A stretch of 39,013 nt of DNA from Prevotella sp. (GCA_021636625.1 JAJWLX010000030.1:1-39013), one strand, 5' to 3'; counted from the first letter of the stretch, positions 24,624-33,644 are shown. Made by a program: numbers and translations. The notes: generated by a model from the sequence alone, not told the origin.

Positions 24624-25931
24624 TTATGCCTTATCCAGATTCTTTGGCAATACGAGGTTCAGGATCACGGCGAGCAGGAAGACTACTGCCACACAGTTAT
24701 CAGCGAAAACGGTGCGCACAATCTCTGGGAAGATATTGAACATACCTGTTGCTGATGTAAAGCCGAGACCCACGCTGAGAGAAAGACTCACGATGACCAT
24801 GTTGCGCTGAGAGAAACCCGTGCGAGCCATCATACCGAAACCGGCAAAGAGGATGCTACCAAACATCATAATGGTACATCCTCCCAAAACAGCCTGAGGA
24901 ATGGTGGTGAGCACATATCCGATAGCCGGGAACACACCACCGATAATCATGATGATGGCACCCAAGGCAATGGTAAAGCGGTTAACAACTCCCGACATGG
25001 CTGCCAAACCTACATTCTGGCTGAACGAAGTGATAGGAGTACATCCGAAGAGACCCGATACTGAGCTTACGAAACCATCACAGCAGACAGCTGCACCCAT
25101 CTCCTTGGTATTAGGATCGCGCTTCAAGGCACTGTTGCAGAGCGCAGAAGTATCACCGATGGTCTCTGTGGCAGAAACCAGATAAACAGCTACCACCGAG
25201 AGGATGGCACCAACATTAAACTCCGGAGTAAATGGAAGGAGCTTTGGCAAGGCAACGATAGAAAGGCCGGAAAGTCCGCTAAAATCGATCATTCCCATAA
25301 AGAGAGCCAAGACATAGCCTACCAGCAGACCAACCAATACCGACAGAGAGCGGAGGAATCCCTTGGCAAAAATCTGGCAGAGGAGACAAGCGAGCAAGGT
25401 TAATGAACCCACGACCCAATTGTTCATGCTACCGAAGTCGGCAGCACCCTGACCACCGGCAAAAGAGTTGGCGCCTACAGGAAGCAGCGAGAAACCGATG
25501 GCTGTTACCACGGTAGCGGCTACTACAGGCGGAATGAGCTTGATCCAGTACTTGGCAAAGAGACCGAGTGTACCTTCTACCAAACCGCCGATGATGACTG
25601 CACCAATCAGCGTACCCATGCCATGAGCACCAGCAATGGCGATGGCAAGCGAAAGGAAGGTGAAGGAGATACCCATCACGATAGGCAGACGGGAACCGAT
25701 GCGCCATACCGGATAGAGCTGTACCAGAGTACCGATACCGGCGATAACCATACAGTTCTGGATGAGCACAGCGCTCACCGAACTATCCAATCCTATCGCA
25801 CCGGCAAGGATCATAATTGGAGCAATGTTGCTGACAAACATCGCCAACACATGTTGAAGACCAAATGGGAGTGCTTTACCGACGGGCACTCTACCGTCAA
25901 GCTTGTAGAGATTTTCTATTGACTGTTCCAT
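24624..25931 (-). CDS. NCS2-family nucleobase (uracil/xanthine) permease
   Basis: 435 residues, about 12-14 hydrophobic segments. The start LPFGLQHVLAMFVSNIAPIMILAG and the SFSQNVGLAAMSGVV motif are hallmarks of the nucleobase:cation symporter-2 family (UraA/XanQ/PbuX). It imports a purine or pyrimidine base through the inner membrane. Xpt and guanine deaminase nearby favour xanthine or guanine. The stop lies 2 bp from the stop of the convergent fusion gene at 23635-24621, leaving no room for a separate terminator. A possible promoter box TAATTTTG is at 26005-25998 on the minus strand. Confidence 0.93.
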   Translation of the reverse strand: MEQSIENLYKLDGRVPVGKALPFGLQHVLAMFVSNIAPIMILAGAIGLDSSVSAVLIQNCMVIAGIGTLVQLYPVWRIGSRLPIVMGISFTFLSLAIAIAGAHGMGTLIGAVIIGGLVEGTLGLFAKYWIKLIPPVVAATVVTAIGFSLLPVGANSFAGGQGAADFGSMNNWVVGSLTLLACLLCQIFAKGFLRSLSVLVGLLVGYVLALFMGMIDFSGLSGLSIVALPKLLPFTPEFNVGAILSVVAVYLVSATETIGDTSALCNSALKRDPNTKEMGAAVCCDGFVSSVSGLFGCTPITSFSQNVGLAAMSGVVNRFTIALGAIIMIIGGVFPAIGYVLTTIPQAVLGGCTIMMFGSILFAGFGMMARTGFSQRNMVIVSLSLSVGLGFTSATGMFNIFPEIVRTVFADNCVAVVFLLAVILNLVLPKNLDKA

Positions 25932-26060
25932 TGTCGTTATAATAATTAGAGAATTTCCATATAATCAGAGAATTCAGGGTTTTTCTGAATTTGGCGGCAA
26001 AATTACAAAGAAAATCCGAGAAATCGGTTCTTTTAGTAGAATAATTCGTTGAACAATAAA

Positions 26061-26086
26061 AAAACGGAGTGTTAATACTCCGTTTT
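26061..26086 (-). terminator. Terminator overlapping the guanine deaminase stop codon
   Basis: AAAACGGAGT (26061-26070) pairs with ACTCCGTTTT (26077-26086). The TAA stop (26074-26072, minus strand) lies in the loop. Confidence 0.85.
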
Positions 26087-26539
26087 TTCTGTATTTTCCT
26101 CCCACATGCGGAAAGCACCCAGCGCCTCATCGCGCATCAGGGCAATCATCGGCTTATGGCGGTCTTCTATCTTGCGGTCTATCTCCTCGTAGATAAACTC
26201 ATCATCGAAACCTATCTTGGCTGCATCCTTTCTGTCGTTGGCATAATAGATACGGTCGAGATGTGCCCAGTAGATAGCACCCAGACACATCGGGCAAGGC
26301 TCGCAGGAAGTATAGATCTCACAACCCTCCAGATTGAAGGTCTTCAGCTTGAAACAAGCCTGGCGCACACAGTTCACCTCGGCATGTGCCGTAGGATCGA
26401 GGTCGATGGTTACGCTGTTGGAAGCCTCAGCGATGATGATTCCGTCCTTGGCGATAACGGCACCGAAAGGTCCGCCACCCGTCTTCACGCTATTCTTTGA
26501 GAGCTCAATGGCTCTATGCATCAATTCTTCCTTTGTCAT
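26072..26539 (-). CDS. guaD: Guanine deaminase (cytidine-deaminase fold)
   Basis: 155 residues, typical of the Bacillus GuaD type. Zinc ligands are in HAEVN (with the catalytic Glu) and EPCPMC. The C-terminal AKIGFDDEFIYEEI and the FRMWEENTEKTEY end are typical of guanine deaminases rather than tRNA adenosine deaminases, which have a different tail. It converts guanine to xanthine, feeding Xpt. A promoter CTTG (26620-26617), 19-bp spacer, TATATTTG (26597-26590) lies upstream on the minus strand. Confidence 0.88.
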   Translation of the reverse strand: MTKEELMHRAIELSKNSVKTGGGPFGAVIAKDGIIIAEASNSVTIDLDPTAHAEVNCVRQACFKLKTFNLEGCEIYTSCEPCPMCLGAIYWAHLDRIYYANDRKDAAKIGFDDEFIYEEIDRKIEDRHKPMIALMRDEALGAFRMWEENTEKTEY

Positions 26540-26589
26540 TGTTTAATATTTTTAGATTAATAATACCCCTTCTTTTCAATTGGGGGCTA

Positions 26590-26620
26590 CAAATATACAA
26601 AAAAGAAATGATACGGCAAG
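26590..26620 (-). promoter_or_regulatory. Promoter of guanine deaminase
   Basis: Minus-strand CTTG, a 19-bp spacer and TATATTTG, about 50 bp before the ATG. Confidence 0.6.
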
Positions 26621-26709
26621 CATTTCTTGCATTATTTTTTAGTACTTTTGCAACCAAAGAGAGATTTTATTGCCCCATGACGGGTAATTATCTTTTGCAC
26701 AGCATTGAT

Positions 26710-27999
26710 TTACAACCAGGCACCCACACCATAGAGTGGCTTGTTAACCATCCACTCCTGATCTTGATAGGGTTTCATAGAAAGTCGCAAACCTTTTAGA
26801 TTCGGATGCTTTTCTATAAATGTGCGAAGAGATTTGGCACGAACATTTTCCTCTGCCTTGATTTCAATAGGCGTTATGGTAGTTCCATACTGAACAATCA
26901 AGTCGATTTCCACACGCGAATCATTACTGCTGAAATAGTAAATCGGAATTTGTAGAGCCATTAGTTGGGTTAAGACAAAAAGTTCCGTGAAAGAGCCTTT
27001 ATATTCCTTCAGCAAAGTATCAGCCACCAAAATACTTTCTGCCGGAGTATCTACCATTGCACCCATCAAACCTATATCCAAGACAAAAAGTTTAAACACA
27101 GACATTTCTGCATAAAACTTCAATGGCATTTCCGGAGCCGACACACGATTAATCTGATAAACTAATCCGGCATCTATCAACCACTGAATGGCTAACTCAA
27201 ATTCTGAAGCTCTTGCTCCTTTCTTCAACGCTCCAAAAATAAACTTTTTATTTTCTTTTGCCAATTGTGACGGAATAGAATCCCATACCATATTTATACG
27301 AGGCACTTCCTGTGAAGGAGCATGTTTAGAGAAATCACGCTGATAGTCAAAAAGTATCTGTTTTTGAATGTTGCGCACTTCCTCCAAGTTCTTGCTTTCC
27401 ACAAATTCCAAGACTGCTGCAGGCATTCCTCCTACATAGTAATACTGACGCAAATAATCTGTCAAACGCAAAGATAGAGAATCTATAAGAGAAAAGTCCT
27501 TGGCATGAAGCACATTGACCAATGGCTGCTCGCCCATAGCTAACAGGAACTCATCGAAGGTCATTGGATACATCTTTATCATATCCACCTTCCCCACCGG
27601 AAACGACATGCCACTGTGAAGAGATATGCCCAAAAGCGAACCTGCTACAGCCACATGATAGGCTGGAGCATCTTCGCAGAAATACTTCAGAGAGTTTAAT
27701 ACAACAGGATTTTCCTGTATCTCATCGAAAATAATCAATGTATTTTCCGGTTCTATATTTACATGGAGCAGAGCTGACAAGGATAGTAAGATTCGCTCAA
27801 TATTATAGTCTTGCGCAAAGATCTTTTCCACCATTTCGTTCTTGTCACAATTGACATAAGCCATTTTCTGATAGAACTTAGCACCAAATTCTCGTAGGAT
27901 ATAAGTCTTTCCTACCTGCCTTGCACCATTGACTATCAGAGGCTTACGATTTTTCTTTTGCTTCCATGCAAGGAGCTGTTTGATGACGTTTCTTTCCAT
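26710..27999 (-). CDS. ATPase 4: DUF4143-type AAA ATPase, paralogue of ATPase 2
   Basis: 429 residues from the ATG at 27997-27999 (MERNVIKQLLAW). The frame stays open to 28122, but that extension merely translates the 33-bp repeats and the promoter. Walker A is GARQVGKT at 25-32, Walker B is LIIFDEIQ near 90. C-terminal RVEIDLIVQYG and ITPIEIKAEENVRAKSL give the D...ExK pattern of a PD-(D/E)XK-like fold. It matches ATPase 2 along its length in both sequence and size. Single-gene unit with its own repeat array; the two paralogues have different repeat sequences but the same 33-bp period. Confidence 0.9.
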   Translation of the reverse strand: MERNVIKQLLAWKQKKNRKPLIVNGARQVGKTYILREFGAKFYQKMAYVNCDKNEMVEKIFAQDYNIERILLSLSALLHVNIEPENTLIIFDEIQENPVVLNSLKYFCEDAPAYHVAVAGSLLGISLHSGMSFPVGKVDMIKMYPMTFDEFLLAMGEQPLVNVLHAKDFSLIDSLSLRLTDYLRQYYYVGGMPAAVLEFVESKNLEEVRNIQKQILFDYQRDFSKHAPSQEVPRINMVWDSIPSQLAKENKKFIFGALKKGARASEFELAIQWLIDAGLVYQINRVSAPEMPLKFYAEMSVFKLFVLDIGLMGAMVDTPAESILVADTLLKEYKGSFTELFVLTQLMALQIPIYYFSSNDSRVEIDLIVQYGTTITPIEIKAEENVRAKSLRTFIEKHPNLKGLRLSMKPYQDQEWMVNKPLYGVGAWL

Positions 28000-28002
28000 A
28001 AT

Positions 28003-28086
28003 CACATTTTTTTGCACGAACTTTTGCTGCAAAGGTACACTTTTTCGCACGAATATTCGACACTTTACTACATTTTTTTGCACGAA
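28003..28086 (-). repeat. Three 18-bp repeats at exact 33-bp period, with embedded promoter of ATPase 4
   Basis: On the minus strand TTCGTGCAAAAAAATGTA, TTCGTGCGAAAAAGTGTA and TTCGTGCAAAAAAATGTG start at 28086, 28053 and 28020, exactly 33 bp apart. The -7 box TACCTTTG (28037-28030) overlaps the end of the middle copy, the same geometry as in ATPase 2. Confidence 0.92.
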
Positions 28087-28159
28087 CGCCCTAAATTTCC
28101 TTAAATACGCATTCCTGTTCATGTCTTATACGTGAAAAAGTCAACAGTTAATTATCCAT

Positions 28160-28208
28160 AATTATAAATACATTTATTATAAGAGCATTTATAATTTTTG
28201 TAACTTTG
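28160..28208 (+). promoter_or_regulatory. Inverted repeat and promoter of ATPase 5
   Basis: AATTATAAAT (28160-28169) and ATTTATAATT (28187-28196) form a perfect 10-bp inverted repeat with a 17-bp spacer, ending 4 bp before the -7 box TAACTTTG (28201-28208). Confidence 0.7.
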
Positions 28209-28233
28209 CGCCATCACTTATAAAAAATTGATT

Positions 28234-29370
28234 ATGGATATACCCTTTATTTATGGAAGACTCGCTGATAAAGAGAGTTTTATCGACAGAGTAGAAGACC
28301 GAAGGGAGCTGAAGAATTTCCTTCGCCACGGCATCAACGTCATCTTGGTATCTCCAAGAAGATGGGGAAAATCTTCGCTTGTCAGAACCTCTATGGAAGA
28401 ATTAATGCAGGAAGAATCCAAGACAAAGGTTTGCTTCATGGATGCCTCCAAGATTCATACGGAGGAAGAATTCTACAACAAATTTGCCTCCATCGTGATA
28501 CAAGGAGTTTCTTCCACATTGGAACAGAAATTATCTGACTTGGTGAAATTTATCAATCGTTTTACCCCAAGCATCACGATAGCTTCCGACCCAATGAATA
28601 ATGTAGAGGTCAACCTAAAGGTGAATCCTGTAAAGGAAAGTCCTGAAAACATTCTGCAACTCCCCGAAAGGATAGCCGAGGCTAAAGGCATCAAGATTAT
28701 CGTCTGCATCGATGAGTTTCAGCAACTCGCCAACCTGCCAAAATGGAAGAACCTTGAAGCTATGCTGAGAGCAGAATGGCAGTTGCAGCACCATACCACC
28801 TATTGTCTCTACGGCAGCAAGATGTGCATGATGAAAGATATTTTCAACAAGGCGAACAGTCCTTTCTTTAAGTTCGGACAACTGATGAACCTGAAGAGAA
28901 TAGCCAAGGAATATTGGATTCCATATATCATGAGCAATTTTAAGAAGACAGGAAAAACTATCTCTGAGAGCCAAGCAGAATGTCTATGCGAAAGAGTGAA
29001 GTATAACTCTTGGTACGTACAGCAATATTGCTTCTTCCTATGGTCACACACAGACAAAGAGGTGACGCAAGAACTCCTCGACAACCAGCTTCAACTGGTT
29101 TTGGACACTAACGAAGACCTGTTCTTGACCGAGATGGACGAGCTCACTCCCACCCAAATCGGCATGTTGAAAGCCATCGCTTCTGGCGAAAAGCACTTCA
29201 ATGCCAAGGATGTCGTAGAGACGTATGGTCTAGGACAGCCACAGAGCATCACACGTAACAAGAAAGTATTAGTAGAGAAAGATCTCGTTGAGAAACATCT
29301 TCAAGATTTCTCATTCGTCGATCCTGTCTTCGAGCTTTGGCTGAAAAGAGAATACAACATTTTACCATAA
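28234..29370 (+). CDS. ATPase 5: AAA ATP-binding protein without the nuclease-like tail
   Basis: 378 residues from the ATG at 28234; the TTG at 28228 is less likely. Walker A is VSPRRWGKSS near residues 38-47, Walker B is IIVCIDEFQQL. The C-terminus is a winged-helix-like segment (LTPTQIGMLKAIASGEKHFNAKDVVETYGL, SITRNKKVLVEKDLVEK) ending in FELWLKREYNIL. It lacks the D...ExK region of the other four. Divergent from ATPase 4 across a 234-bp gap holding control sequences for both. The helicase gene follows after 78 bp and could be co-transcribed. Function unknown. Confidence 0.88.
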   Translation: MDIPFIYGRLADKESFIDRVEDRRELKNFLRHGINVILVSPRRWGKSSLVRTSMEELMQEESKTKVCFMDASKIHTEEEFYNKFASIVIQGVSSTLEQKLSDLVKFINRFTPSITIASDPMNNVEVNLKVNPVKESPENILQLPERIAEAKGIKIIVCIDEFQQLANLPKWKNLEAMLRAEWQLQHHTTYCLYGSKMCMMKDIFNKANSPFFKFGQLMNLKRIAKEYWIPYIMSNFKKTGKTISESQAECLCERVKYNSWYVQQYCFFLWSHTDKEVTQELLDNQLQLVLDTNEDLFLTEMDELTPTQIGMLKAIASGEKHFNAKDVVETYGLGQPQSITRNKKVLVEKDLVEKHLQDFSFVDPVFELWLKREYNILP

Positions 29371-29448
29371 TGGGAATAAAAGTAGCCAATAATCGCATTT
29401 TCGAGGAAAGAGATGAGGTAAACATCTCTCAAGATTAAGCAACAATTC

Positions 29449-32400
29449 ATGAATCAGAACAATATCAGCGCCGCAGAACTTTTCCAAAGGGTAAGGGAAC
29501 TCCTGATGCTCCCAGAACTGGAACCGCAGACTCGCAACAAGATGATGCACGACACGCTCATCCTCTGCTGCCACGAAGGAGTAAAGGATACGAAACAGGC
29601 TTTCGGTAACCTTTTCTCCCAGGTGGACTATCTCTGCAAGGCACGCGGCATCAAGGTGGCAGACAAGATTGCCATCCAGACCATGCGCCGACACAGCAAC
29701 TCGCAGGAACCGCTTTCGGGCGAAGGCCTGAAATACGATGCACGTGCCCTCGCCCTCTTCATCTCCGCTGTCTTCGGAGTGGATGTTCCCCACGAACTCA
29801 ACGTGCTCATTCCGCATACTCCCCGACCTTATCAGAAGGGACTGGAAATCAACAACCGCCGTATCCGATGTATCGTGAAGAACTGGGACGGAGATTTCAT
29901 CCGTGTGGACATCGACCAGGATGCCGATGAGGAGGAATATCTCGTGCAGTTGAAGGATGAGGAGAATCATATCGACCATACCTATCTCTGGGATATCCTA
30001 AAGGAAGGGATGCAGCTCAACCTGCTCGACTGTCAGGTGAAGCAGCCCATCATCACTCCCCGCCTCATCGTGGTAGAACCGGATTATCTGGTAGATATCA
30101 GTAGCATCGCCACCTGTTTTACGGCTTTCGGTCATCATCCCCTGCTCTATCTTCTCAACCTGATGAAGCCCAGAGCCAACACCCAGGCTACCCTGCTGGG
30201 TAACTTTGCCGGAGCTGCGCTGGATGACATCATCAACAGCCACGGCAAATACCAGATGAACGAAACGGTGAAGACAAACTTCCGGGAGAAAGCCCTGGAA
30301 TTCTGCACCTGTCCCTGGTTTGACCCCAAGAAGTTCTATACCGATGCCTGCCTGCAGGCTTTCAATCTGCAGCAGGTTGTGGATATCCTCTTTCCCCGCA
30401 CCGCATCTCAGGCACAGATGTCAGCCTTCCGTGGCGAAAGTCTTTACGACCGGAAGAAAGCCATTCTGGAACCTTCGTTCGTCTGCGAAGCCCTCGGCAT
30501 TCAGGGTCGTGTGGATCTGATGACCACCGACTGCAAACTGCTGGTGGAACAGAAATCAGGACGCAACATGAATATCGAAACCCATCAGGTGGATCCAGGT
30601 TATCACAGTTATCAGCTGGAGCCTCACTATGTGCAGCTCCTGCTCTACTATGGGGTATTGCAGCACAACTTCAAGTTGAGCAACGACCGCGTGAACATCC
30701 GACTGCTCTACTCCAAATACCGTCCACAGGACGGACTGATGGTGGTAGCCTACTACCAGAAGCTCTTCAAGGAAGCCATCCAATACCGCAACCAGCTGGT
30801 TGCCGCCTCCTTCGAGATAGCCAAGGAGGGTTTCGAACATGCGCTAAACGAGTTTACCCCCGAGGTATTGAATGTGGCAGGCACTCAGGACTTCTTCTAC
30901 AACAAGTATCTGAAACCGCAGATAGAAGCCATCACCAAGCCGCTCCATACCCTATCGCCCCTGGAGGAAGCCTACTTCTGTCGTATGATGACCTTCGTAT
31001 TACGGGAACAGATGATCAGCAAGGTGGGTGCACAGGAAGGAACGAACACCTCCAGTTCCGACCTCTGGACCATGCCACTCACCGAGAAGAAGGATGCCGG
31101 AAATATCTATACCGACCTGCACATCATCCGAAAGGAACAGAGCTGCGCCGGAAGCGGATATGACACCATCACCCTGAGCGTACCCGACCAGGGCAAGGAC
31201 TTCCTGCCCAACTTCCGCATCGGCGATATGGTGTATCTCTATACCTACAAGCTGAAGGAAGAACCGGATGTAAGAAAGGCTATATTATATAAAGGTGTAC
31301 TGCAGGAGATTCACTGCGATGAAATCGTGGTTCACCTGACCGATGGACAGCAGAATGCCGACATCTTTGAGATGAACCTGCCGTATGCCATCGAACACGG
31401 AACAAGCGATGCCTCTACGGGAGGCTGCATCCGCAACCTGCATCAGTTTATCTGTGCCCCAAAGGAGAAGCGCGACCTTCTTCTGGGGCAGCGTACTCCA
31501 GAGAGAGACACTTCGCAGGAATTGACCAAACACTATGACGATGTATTGGACGACATCATTCTCCGTGCCAAGCAGGCACAGGATTATTTCCTGCTCGTGG
31601 GACCTCCTGGAACAGGAAAGACCAGTCGTGCCCTGAAGTTCATGGTGGAAGAAGCACTGAACGACGGAACTGGAATGCCTACAGCAGAAAGCATCGCCGC
31701 CGGAGGCAAGTCGGTTTTTCAGCCTGCTTCCTCTATCCTGCTGATGAGCTATACCAACCGTGCCGTGGATGAAATCTGCGAGATGCTGGTAGATTCCGGC
31801 ATTCCATTCCTTCGCCTCGGCAGCGAGTATTCCTGCGATGAGCGATTCCGCCCTTATCTGATAGAGAAAGCTATCAGCGACTGTCCGAAGCTGGAAGCCA
31901 TCAAGCAATATATAATAGGTACGCGCGTGATTGTGGGCACCACTTCGATGATGACCTCCAAGCCCTTCATCTTTACGCTGAAGCACTTCAAGCTTGCCAT
32001 CATCGATGAGTCGAGCCAGATACTGGAGCCTAATCTCATCGGTCTGCTATCGGCAGTAGATAAGTTCATCCTCATCGGCGACTACAAGCAGTTGCCAGCC
32101 GTCGTGCAGCAGAGCGAGAAGGATTCGGGCATCCCTACCATCAACGACAGCCAGAAAGGGGGCGTCATCGATATGAGTATCCTGCAGGATATCTGCCTCA
32201 CCAACTGCCGCAACTCCCTCTTCGAGCGCCTGATCAGATGGGAAGACCACGAGGAGCGCACCGAATTCATCGGCATCCTGCGCCGACAGGGACGGATGCA
32301 CCCGGAGATTGCCGAGTTTCCGAACCGGATGTTCTATCGCCGGGAGAAACTGGAACCCGTACCCTGTCCGCATCAGCTGGAGTCGGAACTGTCGTACACC

Positions 32401-32955
32401 CTCCCATCAGAAGATGCACTTGATGACCTGCTGAAGGAACACCGCATGATCTTCCTCCCTTCCAGATTCTGCAAGGAGCCGAATGTGTCGGACAAAATCA
32501 ATGCCAACGAGGCAGAAATCGTAGTGGATATACTTCGCCGCATCCACCGTTTCTACGGCGACAGGTTTGATGCCCAGAAGACGGTGGGCGTCATCGTACC
32601 CTATCGCAACCAGATAGCCATGGTGCGCAAAGGCATCGAAAAGCTGGGCATCCCGGAACTGGAAAAGATCAGCATCGACACCGTGGAGCGCTATCAGGGC
32701 AGTCAGCGTGATGTCATCATCTACAGTTTCACCATCCAGAACATCTGGCAGCTCGATTTTCTTGCCGGCAACAGCTTTGTGGAAGACGGAGCCATCATCG
32801 ACCGCAAGCTGAATGTCGCCATTACCCGAGCCCGGAAACAGATGATTATGACCGGTAATCCGGAGATACTGCGCAATAATCAGATTTTTAGCGAATTAAT
32901 AGAATATGTAAGAGGCAAGGGAGGATATTTGGAAAGAAAAGCGAAGGAAAGTTGA
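29449..32955 (+). CDS. Dna2-like superfamily 1 helicase with Cas4/RecB-type nuclease domain
   Basis: 1168 residues. A PD-(D/E)XK nuclease motif is visible near the middle: GRVDLMTT with D356 and LLVEQKSGR with E367 and K369. The helicase part has Walker A GPPGTGKT at 718-725, Walker B AIIDESSQ with D853-E854, and the C-terminal motifs TVERYQGSQRDVIIYSFT and LNVAITRARKQMIMTG typical of the UPF1/DNA2 branch. It probably processes DNA ends or flaps in repair or replication. The first 220 residues are not recognised. No CRISPR array or cas gene is near, so the Cas4-like domain is not evidence for CRISPR. Intact and long. Confidence 0.88.
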   Translation: MNQNNISAAELFQRVRELLMLPELEPQTRNKMMHDTLILCCHEGVKDTKQAFGNLFSQVDYLCKARGIKVADKIAIQTMRRHSNSQEPLSGEGLKYDARALALFISAVFGVDVPHELNVLIPHTPRPYQKGLEINNRRIRCIVKNWDGDFIRVDIDQDADEEEYLVQLKDEENHIDHTYLWDILKEGMQLNLLDCQVKQPIITPRLIVVEPDYLVDISSIATCFTAFGHHPLLYLLNLMKPRANTQATLLGNFAGAALDDIINSHGKYQMNETVKTNFREKALEFCTCPWFDPKKFYTDACLQAFNLQQVVDILFPRTASQAQMSAFRGESLYDRKKAILEPSFVCEALGIQGRVDLMTTDCKLLVEQKSGRNMNIETHQVDPGYHSYQLEPHYVQLLLYYGVLQHNFKLSNDRVNIRLLYSKYRPQDGLMVVAYYQKLFKEAIQYRNQLVAASFEIAKEGFEHALNEFTPEVLNVAGTQDFFYNKYLKPQIEAITKPLHTLSPLEEAYFCRMMTFVLREQMISKVGAQEGTNTSSSDLWTMPLTEKKDAGNIYTDLHIIRKEQSCAGSGYDTITLSVPDQGKDFLPNFRIGDMVYLYTYKLKEEPDVRKAILYKGVLQEIHCDEIVVHLTDGQQNADIFEMNLPYAIEHGTSDASTGGCIRNLHQFICAPKEKRDLLLGQRTPERDTSQELTKHYDDVLDDIILRAKQAQDYFLLVGPPGTGKTSRALKFMVEEALNDGTGMPTAESIAAGGKSVFQPASSILLMSYTNRAVDEICEMLVDSGIPFLRLGSEYSCDERFRPYLIEKAISDCPKLEAIKQYIIGTRVIVGTTSMMTSKPFIFTLKHFKLAIIDESSQILEPNLIGLLSAVDKFILIGDYKQLPAVVQQSEKDSGIPTINDSQKGGVIDMSILQDICLTNCRNSLFERLIRWEDHEERTEFIGILRRQGRMHPEIAEFPNRMFYRREKLEPVPCPHQLESELSYTLPSEDALDDLLKEHRMIFLPSRFCKEPNVSDKINANEAEIVVDILRRIHRFYGDRFDAQKTVGVIVPYRNQIAMVRKGIEKLGIPELEKISIDTVERYQGSQRDVIIYSFTIQNIWQLDFLAGNSFVEDGAIIDRKLNVAITRARKQMIMTGNPEILRNNQIFSELIEYVRGKGGYLERKAKES

Positions 32956-33002
32956 ATAAAAGCAGGAAAAGCTTCTCGTTTTGCAAAATTTCCCCCAAAA
33001 AG

Positions 33003-33034
33003 TTTGGTGATTCAGAAATAAAGTTCTATCTTTG
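33003..33034 (+). promoter_or_regulatory. Promoter of greA
   Basis: TTTG (33003-33006), a 20-bp spacer, TATCTTTG (33027-33034), matching the consensus exactly. Confidence 0.85.
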
Positions 33035-33083
33035 CAATCGGATTATAAACAAAAGGATAAACAAGAGACACAATAAGATATAG

Positions 33084-33123
33084 GATTCCGGTGCTCAACA
33101 GGCACTGGAATTCTTTATTTTTT
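33084..33123 (+). promoter_or_regulatory. Terminator-like hairpin in the greA leader (possible attenuator)
   Basis: GATTCCGGTGC pairs with GCACTGGAATT across CTCAACAG; a TTCTTTATTTTTT tract follows. It lies between promoter and ATG, so transcription may be attenuated before greA. GreA acts on paused polymerase, which makes autoregulation plausible but unproven. Confidence 0.65.
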
Positions 33124-33169
33124 ATGCCTCCTGCCAACTTAATTAATAACAATAAACAAAAAGAAAATT

Positions 33170-33637
33170 ATGGCTTACATGTCACAAGAAGGCTACGACA
33201 ATCTCGTAGCTGAGCTGAAACAGCTCGTAACTGTAGAGCGCCCTAAGGCATCAGCCGCAATTGCTGAAGCCCGCGATAAGGGTGATTTAAGTGAGAACTC
33301 TGAGTATGATGCCGCTAAAGAGGCTCAGGCTCATCTAGAAGATAAGATCAATCGTCTGAAGCTCACCATTGCCGAGGCTAAAATCATCGACACCAAGCAG
33401 CTCAGCACCGACAGCGTGCAGATCATGTCGAAGGTAGAGATGACCAACATGGCTAACAAGGCAAAGATGACCTATACCATCGTGAGCGAGAGCGAGGCTA
33501 ACCTGAAGGAAGGCAAGATTTCCATCAAGACCCCTATCGCACAGGGATTGCTCAACAAGAAGGTTGGTGAAATTGCAGAGATCAAGATTCCTCGCGGAAC
33601 CATCAATCTTCGCATCGACAAGATTTCATTTGAATAA
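33170..33637 (+). CDS. greA: Transcription elongation factor GreA
   Basis: 155 residues, normal length. The N-terminal coiled coil carries the acidic tip GDLSENSEYDAAKE that reaches the polymerase active site. The C-terminal globular domain has SIKTPIAQGLLNKKVGEI and IPRGTINLRIDKISFE. It stimulates RNA cleavage in backtracked complexes. Own promoter and a long leader with a terminator-like hairpin. A hairpin terminator separates it from the HIT gene. Confidence 0.97.
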   Translation: MAYMSQEGYDNLVAELKQLVTVERPKASAAIAEARDKGDLSENSEYDAAKEAQAHLEDKINRLKLTIAEAKIIDTKQLSTDSVQIMSKVEMTNMANKAKMTYTIVSESEANLKEGKISIKTPIAQGLLNKKVGEIAEIKIPRGTINLRIDKISFE

Positions 33638-33644
33638 AAAGAAT

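Noticed and set aside
26643..26650. TACTTTTG box on the plus strand as a promoter
   Set aside because: No -33 element at 19-21 bp and no gene downstream on that strand; it would run antisense into ATPase 4.
28000..28122. N-terminal extension of ATPase 4 to the upstream ATG
   Set aside because: The extension translates the repeat array and the promoter; the internal ATG at 27999 gives the same length and alignment as ATPase 2.
30538..30560. Cas4-like motif in the large helicase as evidence of a CRISPR locus
   Set aside because: The D...ExK motif is shared by Dna2 and AddB-type proteins, and no array or cas1/cas2 is present.
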